DNA from: Bacillus subtilis
Lineage (GTDB): Bacteria; Bacillota; Bacilli; Bacillales; Bacillaceae_C
Direction of reading: 5' to 3'
DNA: 64,000 nt
Assembly (NCBI RefSeq): GCF_008764245.1
Contig: NZ_VTQV01000003.1
Span: forward strand, 126,249-190,248
Shown: positions 43,451-51,136 of the stretch, one piece after another
How positions within the stretch are numbered: the first letter of the stretch is position 1
Layout: the number at the start of each line of letters is the position of its first letter
The notes under the pieces: generated by a model
Seen by the model: only the letters and a program-made list of their open reading frames with translations
Told to the model about the DNA's origin: nothing
The model's database searches: none
Program-made: the position numbers and the translations under genes

Positions 43451-44657
43451 ATGAGAGTTAATGAGCTGTGTTGCAAAGATGATGACTCTAATTCTGTAGC
43501 ATGCGATAGATGCGGATCAAAGGAATCGTCGTGCAAATGCGGCAGACCTTGCCGGCCGGATCATGAAGTTCTTGTAAATAAAGTTGTTTGCTCCAAGCAG
43601 GTGGATATCGTAGCCGAAACCATTATTGCTTTATCTTCATTGGGAATTACCCTTCCACCTAGGGCGACAACCCTTCCACCGATTACCGTGACACCGGATC
43701 GCTTAGGAATTGTTCAAAACAGCATCATTTTAAAGGATGAAGTCACAACCACTGGATATATACCGGCAACAATCACGGTCTCGGGACTGCCAACCACTGT
43801 TACAGCCAACCTGCCATTTCAACAGCACACTCCATGCCCTAGTGCCTGCCCTGAAGACATTTTGTCCGTGGCGCCACTGGAAGTCGAAGGCATTATTGCT
43901 GGTTCCGTCCGTCGTTTTCGAAAGGTCCGCATTATTTGTAGTTATCTTGCGTACTACGATTACCGTGACTAGACCAATGATCGGTAAATCAAATCAAAAA
44001 AGTTTCTCCTATTTAAACGAAGCAGCCGGCCAACGCCGTGAAAGAATACCACACATGGTACACTCTCCGTCCCTTGGTCCGTCATGCATAGCAGCCGATG
44101 TCACGGATGAAATTCTTGTAAATAAAATCGTATGTTCAAGACCAGTTCACATCACAGCCGAAAGCTCTTTAATTGTCTTTACTCCCCCTGAATTGTTGCC
44201 TTTAGCAATTACATTAACACCGGACCTTGAGGGAATTGTACTGAACAGTACGATATTAAAAGACGCAGTAGTAACCACCGGATATGTGCCAGTATCTATT
44301 GCTGTAGGTATATTAACTACCGTAACACTTGATCTGCCCTTTCAACAGCTCACACCTTGTTCAGGTGCCTGTCCCGGGGATATTTTGACAGCGGCACCGG
44401 CAGAAATTGAAGCTATTATCATTCAGCCGATTCCAATAGGTGCTCCCGACGGAGTAGTAGAATTATCCATAATATTTAAAGTCATCCTGCGTACGAAGCT
44501 CACTGTTACTAGACCATTGATAGGTAAACGAGGCCAGAAAACCACATCGCGTTTAAAAGCTGTTTGCCGTCATCGCCCTGAAGTAGAACCTCTTCGTGTA
44601 CAATTTCCAATGATAGACGCAGCAAATGCAGCAATCGCGACAGAATCCGATCTATAA
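43451..44657 (+). pseudogene. Cys-rich spore-surface-like protein A, two-domain, frameshifted
   Basis: ATG 43451 follows AAAGGATGG. The first frame gives a Cys-rich N-terminus (CDRCGSKESSCKC), then DHEVLVNKVVCS and the common core with LPFQQHTPC, and breaks off at 43972. Against paralog C, the DNA between LEVE and the conserved GCATTATTT at 43930 is 20 bases shorter. This throws it out of frame; the second frame resumes with VILRTTITVTRPM. It then runs without a stop into a second domain (DEILVNKIVCSRPV..LPFQQLTPC) ending at 44657. Restored, it would be a ~400-residue two-domain protein. A sequencing error is possible. Confidence 0.6.
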
Positions 44658-44716
44658 TAGACAAATTCCTATGAAGGGACAAGAGCCTTTTTTAATAACC
44701 ATGGTAATAGTGTCCA

Positions 44717-44745
44717 ACCTTTTCCATTATAGTATCCATACAATA
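44717..44745 (+). promoter_or_regulatory. Sporulation-type (sigma-K/E-like) promoter, paralog C
   Basis: AC (44717-44718), 18 bp, CATACAATA (44737-44745), a full match to the sigma-K -10 CATAnnnTA. A leader hairpin with GCGAA/TTCGT lies at 44751-44777. Confidence 0.55.
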
Positions 44746-44824
44746 TATCGAATCAGCGAAAAGCAGTTCGTTAATTTATGAAGTTGGCTGACTCAAAAAT
44801 CAAAAGAAAGGATGGTGTAAATAT

Positions 44825-45571
44825 ATGAGATTTGATGATATTTGGTCCAGAGATGATGAATTTGATTTCGTAGGATACCGTAGATACGGAATGGGTTCAC
44901 CCCGTAGATGCGACAGATGTGGATCAAAGGAGTCACCTTGCAGATGCGATAGAAGACCGTGCCAGCCCGATCATGAGGTTCTTGTAAATAAAGTCGTTTG
45001 CTCAAGACAAGTGCAAAAAGTGGCCGAAGCAACAATCCCTTTGACAGCACTGGGAATCATAATTACACCTGGCGAACCTATACCACTTATTACTTTGACA
45101 CCAAATGTTGCCGGTATTGTGCAAAACAGCATGGTTTTAAGAGACGAAGTAGTAAACACCGGATACGTGCCTGCGACAATCAATGTAGTTGGAGTTCCAA
45201 CGCCCGTAACAGTAAGCCTGCCGTTCCAACAGCACACTCCATGTCCTGGCGCCTGCCCTGAAGATACTTTAACAGAGGCACCGCTGGAAGTAGAAAGTAT
45301 TATCATTCAGCCGATTCCATTAGCAGTTGTAGCAGGTACAGTAGGAGTAGCCTCCGCATTATTTAAGGTCATCCTACGTACAACGATTACAGTCACTAGA
45401 CCAATGGTGGGGAAACTGAATCAAAGAGATTTATCAAACCTATGCGATGTGAATCATCATCGATGTGAAAATGGCGCCCCTCGTACGATTCAATTTCCGT
45501 TGACAGGTACAGCGCCAACTCCACCACCCCCTCCAGCTGCAGCTCCAGGACCAGCCACAGAAACGGAATAG
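44825..45571 (+). CDS. Cys-rich spore-surface-like protein C
   Basis: 248 residues. The N-terminal ~45 are Cys/Arg/Asp-rich (RRCDRCGSKESPCRCDRR). The core (about 48-205) has DHEVLVNKVVCSRQVQKVAE, NTGYVPATINV, SLPFQQHTPCPGACPEDTL and FKVILRTTITVTRPM. The C-terminus is Pro/Ala-rich. No family is named with confidence. The strand pattern faintly recalls SPOCS/DUF3794 spore-coat domains (inference). The sigma-K-like promoter, cysteines and tandem paralogs suggest a coat or exosporium protein. Confidence 0.7.
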   Translation: MRFDDIWSRDDEFDFVGYRRYGMGSPRRCDRCGSKESPCRCDRRPCQPDHEVLVNKVVCSRQVQKVAEATIPLTALGIIITPGEPIPLITLTPNVAGIVQNSMVLRDEVVNTGYVPATINVVGVPTPVTVSLPFQQHTPCPGACPEDTLTEAPLEVESIIIQPIPLAVVAGTVGVASALFKVILRTTITVTRPMVGKLNQRDLSNLCDVNHHRCENGAPRTIQFPLTGTAPTPPPPPAAAPGPATETE

Positions 45572-45636
45572 TCACTTACAAGCGTATATTAGACCCTTCG
45601 GCTGTGAGATAGTAGGGTTATAGACATTATTAAACG

Positions 45637-45675
45637 ATTCCAATAGGAGCTGTGACGGCCTATTGGAATTTTTCA
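45637..45675 (+). terminator. Terminator of paralog C
   Basis: ATTCCAATAGG / CCTATTGGAAT perfect 11-bp stem followed by TTTTTC. Confidence 0.85.
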
Positions 45676-45759
45676 TAATATAAAGCTAGCCTATGTATGA
45701 AGATTACAGTTATTAAACCAACGGTATGCAAGATCGTATGGAAGATGGTTTACCACCAC

Positions 45760-45950
45760 TACTCCGAAGTAGAACCCCGATTACTACCTATGATAGACAT
45801 AGCAATGTAGCAAGAACGGAACCGTTCCTATGTCAAAAACGGAGCAGTAACCCTCCAATGAAAAGGTGATTCCGTGAAATTGTGTCAAAATCCGGTAGAT
45901 AAAATTCAAAATAGACAATTTCCTATGAAAGGACAAGAGCCTTTTTTAAA
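45760..45950 (+). pseudogene. Decayed remnant of a further paralog 3' end
   Basis: GAAGTAGAACC, CTATGATAGACATAGCAATG, AATAGACAATTTCCTATGAA and GGACAAGAGCCTTTTTTAA match, in order, the 3' end and trailer of the A-type gene at 44578-44696. No open frame survives. The rest of the 480-base gap to the next gene holds the C terminator and the D promoter. Confidence 0.5.
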
Positions 45951-45968
45951 AATTAAGGTAATTGTCCA

Positions 45969-45997
45969 ACCATTTTCGTTATAGTTTCAATACAATA
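45969..45997 (+). promoter_or_regulatory. Sporulation-type (sigma-K/E-like) promoter, paralog D
   Basis: AC (45969-45970), 18 bp, AATACAATA (45989-45997). The leader hairpin CATAATAGATTAAA/TTTAATCTATG follows at 46011-46043. Confidence 0.5.
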
Positions 45998-46084
45998 TAT
46001 CGTAATCAACCATAATAGATTAAAAGTAGGTCTTTAATCTATGAAGTTCGGTTGAGTAAAAGCAAAAGAAAGGATGGAAAATAT

Positions 46085-46795
46085 ATGAGATTTGATGATA
46101 TTTGGTGCAGAGATGATGACTTTGATTTTGCAGGATGCGACGTATGCGAAATGGAATCAACTCGTAGATGCGAAAGATGCGGATCAGAGGAATCACCTTG
46201 CAGATGTGACAGAAGACCGCGCAAGCCTGATCATGAGGTTCTTGTAAATAAAGTCGTTTGCTCAAGACAAGTGCAAAAGGTGGCCGAAGCAACAATCCCT
46301 CTGACAGCACTGGGAATCACAATTACACCTGGCGAACCTATACCTCTTATTACTTTGACACCAGATCTTGCTGGTATTATTCAAAACAGCACGATTTTAA
46401 GAGACGAAGTAGTAAACACCGGATACGTGCCTGCGACAATCAATGTACTTGGGATTCCAACACCCGTTACAGTTAGCTTGCCGTTCCAACAGCACACTCC
46501 ATGTCCTGGCGCTTGCCCGGAAGATACTTTAACAGAGGCACCGCTGGAAGTAGAAAGTATTATCATTCAGCCGATTCCGTTGGCAGTTGTAGGAGGTACA
46601 GTAGGAGTAGCCTCCGCATTATTTAAGGTCATTCTACGTACAACGATTACAGTCACTAGACCAATGGTGGCTAAAGCGAATCAAGAAGATCTATCAGACT
46701 TATGCGATGTGAATCAACATCGCTGCGATAATAATGCACCCCGTACCATTCAATTTCCATTGACAGGAGCAACACCACCGGGTCCAACTCCTTAA
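46085..46795 (+). CDS. Cys-rich spore-surface-like protein D
   Basis: 236 residues from ATG 46085, with AAAGGATGG upstream; an in-frame start at 46052 lies in the leader hairpin and lacks a site. The core is almost identical to protein C (VQKVAEATIPLTALGI, TLTEAPLEVESIIIQPIPL), so the two are a recent duplication. Changes concentrate in the N-terminal Cys-rich part and the shorter C-terminus. Function is unknown; spore surface is inferred. Confidence 0.7.
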   Translation: MRFDDIWCRDDDFDFAGCDVCEMESTRRCERCGSEESPCRCDRRPRKPDHEVLVNKVVCSRQVQKVAEATIPLTALGITITPGEPIPLITLTPDLAGIIQNSTILRDEVVNTGYVPATINVLGIPTPVTVSLPFQQHTPCPGACPEDTLTEAPLEVESIIIQPIPLAVVGGTVGVASALFKVILRTTITVTRPMVAKANQEDLSDLCDVNQHRCDNNAPRTIQFPLTGATPPGPTP

Positions 46796-46839
46796 GCGCA
46801 TAAGGTTAAGGACCAGTTCTAGAAGAATAGTCAATTACA

Positions 46840-46868
46840 AGCGGACTTTTTGGGTCCGCTTTTTTTGT
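46840..46868 (+). terminator. Terminator of paralog D
   Basis: AGCGGAC / GTCCGCT stem with loop TTTTTGG, then TTTTTTTG. Confidence 0.85.
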
Positions 46869-46922
46869 AGCTTAGCCAGGAAATTATAAAATCCTAGCTT
46901 GTGGATAAGCTGCTTATGTCGC

Positions 46923-47085
46923 TGTTGACATTCAGCTCCAGCGCCTAGCGACTAGCAAATTTACGCCTTCTTCCTACGATAAGTCAACATCGGCTCCTTC
47001 GTCGCCGTGTTTCCTTTATCTCGTCAGAAGTCTTTAAATTTGTACGTCGCTGAACAGGCGCTTACGCTTTTGTTCTCTAGAAAAT
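46923..47085. repeat. Dispersed ~165-bp repeat (copy C)
   Basis: CAGCTCCAGCGCCTAGCGACTAG, CGATAAGTCAACATCGGCTC, GTGTTTCCTTTATCTCGTCAG and TTTGTACGTCGCTGAAC, in the same order and orientation as copy B. It occupies the gap between the Cys-rich cluster and the pectin island. No gene lies in the 513-base gap. Confidence 0.7.
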
Positions 47086-47234
47086 TATAAAATCCTCGAC
47101 TGTAGAAAAATTGCTTAATATCGGAACTGTCCTTCGTTTTTTAAATTTTACAATATACATATCTTACATGGGATGCACAATTTTAATAGATCCATAGATC
47201 TAGATAAATGTTCATAAAATAGAAGATTGGGCGA

Positions 47235-47264
47235 TTGTTTCGTTTGCCTGATCCCTACTATAAT
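47235..47264 (+). promoter_or_regulatory. Candidate promoter of the sugar-uptake operon
   Basis: TTGTTT (47235-47240), 18 bp, TATAAT (47259-47264), 45 bases before the first start codon. No clear cre site is seen. Confidence 0.5.
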
Positions 47265-47308
47265 AACGATGAAATTACCTAAAAATAAAAAGGAGGGGAG
47301 TAAGAAAC

Positions 47309-48274
47309 GTGGATTCATTATTAGGGGATAATGTAGAGTCAAATTTGAATAAGGCGACGGTGATTCATAAGAAAAGAAATCAGTATATAAAAAATTTTAC
47401 CAAACATTGGATGTTGTATGTTATGATCCTGCCTGGAATCATTTTTTACATTGTATTTAAATACATTCCTTTATTTGGAAGTGTGATTGCTTTTCAGGAT
47501 TATCAAATATTTAAGGGAATATGGAACAGTCCATGGGTAGGTTTAGAGAATTTTCAATTTTTATTTTCTTATCAAGATTTTTTTCTTGTATTAAGAAATA
47601 CGGCAACGATTGCGTTTTATCAATTAGTGTTTAGTTTTCCTGCACCGATTATTTTAGCTTTATTGTTTAATGAGGTTCGCATACTTCTCGTTAAAAAGAC
47701 ACTGCAAAGTTTGTTTTATTTGCCACATTTTCTATCATGGGTTGTGGTAGGTGGGATTGTATTTGAGTTATTATCCACTCAAGGGATTGTAAACGTTGTC
47801 TTAGGCTTTTTTGATGTAGAACCGATTTTGTTTATGCAGGAAGAAAAGTATTTTCGTACGATCGTTGTGCTTTCCGGTATATGGAAAGAAATCGGTTGGG
47901 GGACAATTATTTATTTAGCCGCCATCGCGGGTATTAATCCGAATTTATATGAGGCTGCTTTAGTAGATGGAGCAAGTAGGTGGAAGCAGACAATCCATAT
48001 TACGATTCCGATGTTATTTCCTACTATATTGGTATTATTCTTACTCAATATTGGAAACTTCCTTGAACTAGGATTCGATCAAATTTTTAATTTATTAACG
48101 CCGATGACCTATTCAGTAGGCGATATCATTGAAACATATGTGTATCGAGCAGGTGTGTTACAAGGGCAATATAGCATGACAACGGCCATTGGACTATTCC
48201 AATCCGTTATTGGTTTTGCTTTACTATGGATATTTAATCGCTTAGCTAGAAAAACAGATCAGGGGTTGTGGTAA
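47309..48274 (+). CDS. Oligosaccharide ABC transporter permease (LplB/YtcP-system type)
   Basis: 321 residues from GTG 47309 (AAGGAGGGG upstream). Six membrane helices; EAA loop NLYEAALVDGASRWKQTIHITIP. The N-terminal style (YVMILPGIIFYIVFKYIPLFG, AFQDYQIFKGI) is that of LplB-family permeases, which import plant cell-wall oligosaccharides such as (rhamno)galacturonides. It overlaps the next permease by one base. Confidence 0.82.
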   Translation: MDSLLGDNVESNLNKATVIHKKRNQYIKNFTKHWMLYVMILPGIIFYIVFKYIPLFGSVIAFQDYQIFKGIWNSPWVGLENFQFLFSYQDFFLVLRNTATIAFYQLVFSFPAPIILALLFNEVRILLVKKTLQSLFYLPHFLSWVVVGGIVFELLSTQGIVNVVLGFFDVEPILFMQEEKYFRTIVVLSGIWKEIGWGTIIYLAAIAGINPNLYEAALVDGASRWKQTIHITIPMLFPTILVLFLLNIGNFLELGFDQIFNLLTPMTYSVGDIIETYVYRAGVLQGQYSMTTAIGLFQSVIGFALLWIFNRLARKTDQGLW

Positions 48275-49143
48275 TGAAAATATCAACAGGAGAAAAAACA
48301 TTTCAGATCTTTAATTATATGATTCTTATATTAGCTGCCTCGACTATGATCGCTCCGTTACTTCAACTATTGGCTGTTTCGTTCAGTTCACCGATCGCAG
48401 CTGATTCTAAGAAAGTATTTCTTTGGCCAGTCGAATTTACAACGGGTACATGGGAACATATCCTGCAAAATACGGTTTTATGGAGATCATTTGCTGTCAC
48501 TGTTTATATTACGGTAGTTGGTACGTTTCTTAGTATGTTATTTTCTGTTTTGACCGCTTTCCCATTATCACGTAGAGAATTTTTACTAAAAAAGCCAATT
48601 ATGCTGGGAATCGTGATTACGATGATATTTAATGCACCAATGATTCCCTTTTTCCTGACAGTAAGAGAGTTGGGAATGATGAACTCCTTATGGGCGCTTA
48701 TTATTCCAGGCTTGATTAGCACCTTTAATATGGTCATTATTCGGACATTTTTCATGGGGATTCCCAGTGATTTGGATGATGCAGCCAAAATCGATGGCTG
48801 TCATGATTTTCGGCTTTTGTTTCAAATTTATTTACCTCTTTCGAAGCCAGTGCTTGCGACAGTGAGTTTGTTTTACGCTGTGGGTTATTGGAATACTTTT
48901 ATGAGAGCCATTCTCTTCATACGTGATCCAAGTCTATATCCACTTCAGTTAAGATTGAGGGAGTATTTCGTGGCTCCAGAAGAGTTGGCGGCCGTTAATC
49001 TTATTGTCGGAGATTTTGACTTTAACACGACAACGCTAAAAGCCGCTACCATCATTTTTGCCACAATACCAATTGTACTCGTTTACCCTTATTTACAAAA
49101 ATATTTTGTAAAGGGAGCGGTATTAGGCTCACTGAAAGAATAG
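48274..49143 (+). CDS. Oligosaccharide ABC transporter permease (LplC type)
   Basis: 289 residues from ATG 48274, the A shared with the upstream TAA. Six helices; EAA-like loop DLDDAAKIDGCHDFRLLFQIYLPLSKP. It ends FVKGAVLGSLKE, a constant C-terminus in LplC/YtcP proteins. No ATPase is encoded nearby, as usual: a shared MsmX-type ATPase would energise it. Confidence 0.82.
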   Translation: MKISTGEKTFQIFNYMILILAASTMIAPLLQLLAVSFSSPIAADSKKVFLWPVEFTTGTWEHILQNTVLWRSFAVTVYITVVGTFLSMLFSVLTAFPLSRREFLLKKPIMLGIVITMIFNAPMIPFFLTVRELGMMNSLWALIIPGLISTFNMVIIRTFFMGIPSDLDDAAKIDGCHDFRLLFQIYLPLSKPVLATVSLFYAVGYWNTFMRAILFIRDPSLYPLQLRLREYFVAPEELAAVNLIVGDFDFNTTTLKAATIIFATIPIVLVYPYLQKYFVKGAVLGSLKE

Positions 49144-49177
49144 CTAAATACTATAAAGTCTAAGTGGAGGATGACTT

Positions 49178-50719
49178 ATGGATAAAAAAGGTAGAAAACC
49201 ATGGATAATGGTCACTGTATTGTTTTTCGTTTTTACAGTGCTGCTGGCTGCATGTAGCGGTAATAAAGAAGTGAATCAATCAGAAAATGAGGAAAAGGTT
49301 GAGAACAACATCGTAAAAGTAAAAGTTTATAAAAGTCATTTAGGGAAAGGAATAATTCCGAATAGCGATGATCCGCATGTCCAACATATCGCTGAAAAAA
49401 CGGGTGTTGAGTATGAATTAATGACCACTCCTGCAGGTTCTGATCCGACAGAGCAATTAAATTATATGATTGCCTCAGAAGAATTGCCAGATATTTTTCG
49501 ACCGATTGGGGGAATTGAACAAACATTGATAAAACAAGGCGGCGCATTGGCTCTTGATGAGCTTTTACCTAAATATGCACCAAACGTATGGAAAAATATC
49601 CCTGATGAAGCTTGGGATGTTGTTCGCACGGCTTCAGATGATTGGAAAATATATTATATTCCAAAGGTATTTTTAGTTCCTGAAAGAGCCCCGTTAATAC
49701 GTCAAGATTGGGTGGACGAAGTAGGATTAGACATGCCCAAGACGGTGGGGGAATATAAAGAATTATTAATTGCTTTTCGTGATAAGGATCCAAATGGAAA
49801 TGGGGAAAAGGATGAACTCCCTACTTCAGGAAGGGAATATGGTAAGTGGATGGATCACCTTTTCGCTATGTATGGCGTTGCGATGTGGGAAGGTAATCCA
49901 GAATGGGATATTTATGGCGGTAAAATCAATTATGCGGGCACTTCAGAAAATATGAGAGCAGCGATTGAATTTATTCGAGATTTATATAAGGAAAAACTAT
50001 TAGATAATGAAACATTCTTAAACAAAGGTGAGGTTTGGACAGCCAAAATAAATAATAACTTAGTAGGAAGCTGGTATCATTTGCCTGCAAACTTACATGA
50101 TCGTTATGCAGCCATGAAGGTAGGTGCGCCTGACGCATATGTCGTAGGGATGCCTTTGCCAAAAGTGGAAGGGTTTGAAGGTTTTGTGACACAAAAGAGC
50201 ATGGGGGAAGCGGAATGGATGATTCCAGTTACATCCGAGGATAAAGCAGCAGCAGCTCTTAAATTATTAGATTTCTTTTATAATGATGAGAATGAGGATT
50301 TTGTCCGCTTCGGTATCGAGGGGGCCCAGCATAAAGTTGTGAACGGAAAGAAAGTGTTAATTCCTGCAACCGATGAAACCCCGATTGCCTTAGGAATGAA
50401 AAACCTAACGACGGAAGAAGATATGGAAAAACGCATTGAAGAAACCATTCCAGAGGATGAGCAACAAATGGTGAAAGATATCTTTGTCGTTAGTACGAAA
50501 GATGCTAAAAGAATTGCGGGTGATGGTCTTCCAGCTACCGTGTATGATGGGTTCCCAGATATTCAATCACACAAATTATTCCAAGAATACTTAACAAAAA
50601 TTGTCATTGGCGAATGGCCGCTCGAAAAGTTTGATGAATTTGTGGAGAGATGGAAGCAATCGGGCGGTGATACAGTAACAGAACGGGTTCAGGAATGGTA
50701 TGACAAGGTAAATGAATAA
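49178..50719 (+). CDS. Extracellular sugar-binding lipoprotein (LplA type)
   Basis: 513 residues. Lipoprotein signal with lipobox LLAAC (Cys about 27). A large cluster-B binding-protein fold: ASEELPDIFRP, IRQDWVDEVGLDMPKTVGEYKELL, DPNGNGEKDELPTSG (a calcium-loop-like segment). It is the size of LplA/YtcQ proteins, larger than common maltose-binding types. It supplies oligosaccharide to the two permeases upstream. Confidence 0.82.
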   Translation: MDKKGRKPWIMVTVLFFVFTVLLAACSGNKEVNQSENEEKVENNIVKVKVYKSHLGKGIIPNSDDPHVQHIAEKTGVEYELMTTPAGSDPTEQLNYMIASEELPDIFRPIGGIEQTLIKQGGALALDELLPKYAPNVWKNIPDEAWDVVRTASDDWKIYYIPKVFLVPERAPLIRQDWVDEVGLDMPKTVGEYKELLIAFRDKDPNGNGEKDELPTSGREYGKWMDHLFAMYGVAMWEGNPEWDIYGGKINYAGTSENMRAAIEFIRDLYKEKLLDNETFLNKGEVWTAKINNNLVGSWYHLPANLHDRYAAMKVGAPDAYVVGMPLPKVEGFEGFVTQKSMGEAEWMIPVTSEDKAAAALKLLDFFYNDENEDFVRFGIEGAQHKVVNGKKVLIPATDETPIALGMKNLTTEEDMEKRIEETIPEDEQQMVKDIFVVSTKDAKRIAGDGLPATVYDGFPDIQSHKLFQEYLTKIVIGEWPLEKFDEFVERWKQSGGDTVTERVQEWYDKVNE

Positions 50720-50734
50720 ATTGTAAATCCTTTC

Positions 50735-50769
50735 ATGAGTTGGGGCATGAATAAAGTTCCCCAACTCAT
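50735..50769 (+). terminator. Hairpin after the binding-protein gene
   Basis: ATGAGTTGGGG / CCCCAACTCAT perfect 11-bp stem, but no T-run, so it may be a 3' stabiliser. The next 365 bases up to the lyase hold no gene and no promoter I can defend. Confidence 0.55.
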
Positions 50770-51136
50770 AATGAGGATTATCAATTGTTGGAAGCTTCGC
50801 GAGAGGTTTCCCTTCTTTATTTTAAAGTTAAGTGAGGAACGTCAGCAAAATATGTTGTGTTTTGGAATTTGCACAAATAAGGATGGGAAAATAAGCTAGA
50901 TATGTTTTATTCTGACTATTACGATATCAACAGGTTTATTCGTATGGATGGAGGTGAATTGGAGCTGCGTGGGTGACGAGAGTAGTTAGCAAGCATGATA
51001 AGAATACAGAATGTTACAGGCTATTCATTTAGACCAGACCTGCAGAGTTTACTGTCCGTCCGTTGCCAATGTTGTTTGTGAATTGATAAGATTGCCAACT
51101 TGTCAGGAAACTATTTTTAGAGGGAGGTATAAATAG

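Noticed and set aside
43737-44054. Separate gene starting at ATG 43737 in the second frame
   Set aside because: No ribosome site, and the first part of that frame is out of phase with the conserved core of domain 1. The frame makes sense only after the deletion near 43930.
50721-50734. CcpA cre site TGTAAATCCTTTCA
   Set aside because: Lacks the central CG and lies at the end of the binding-protein gene, not in a promoter.
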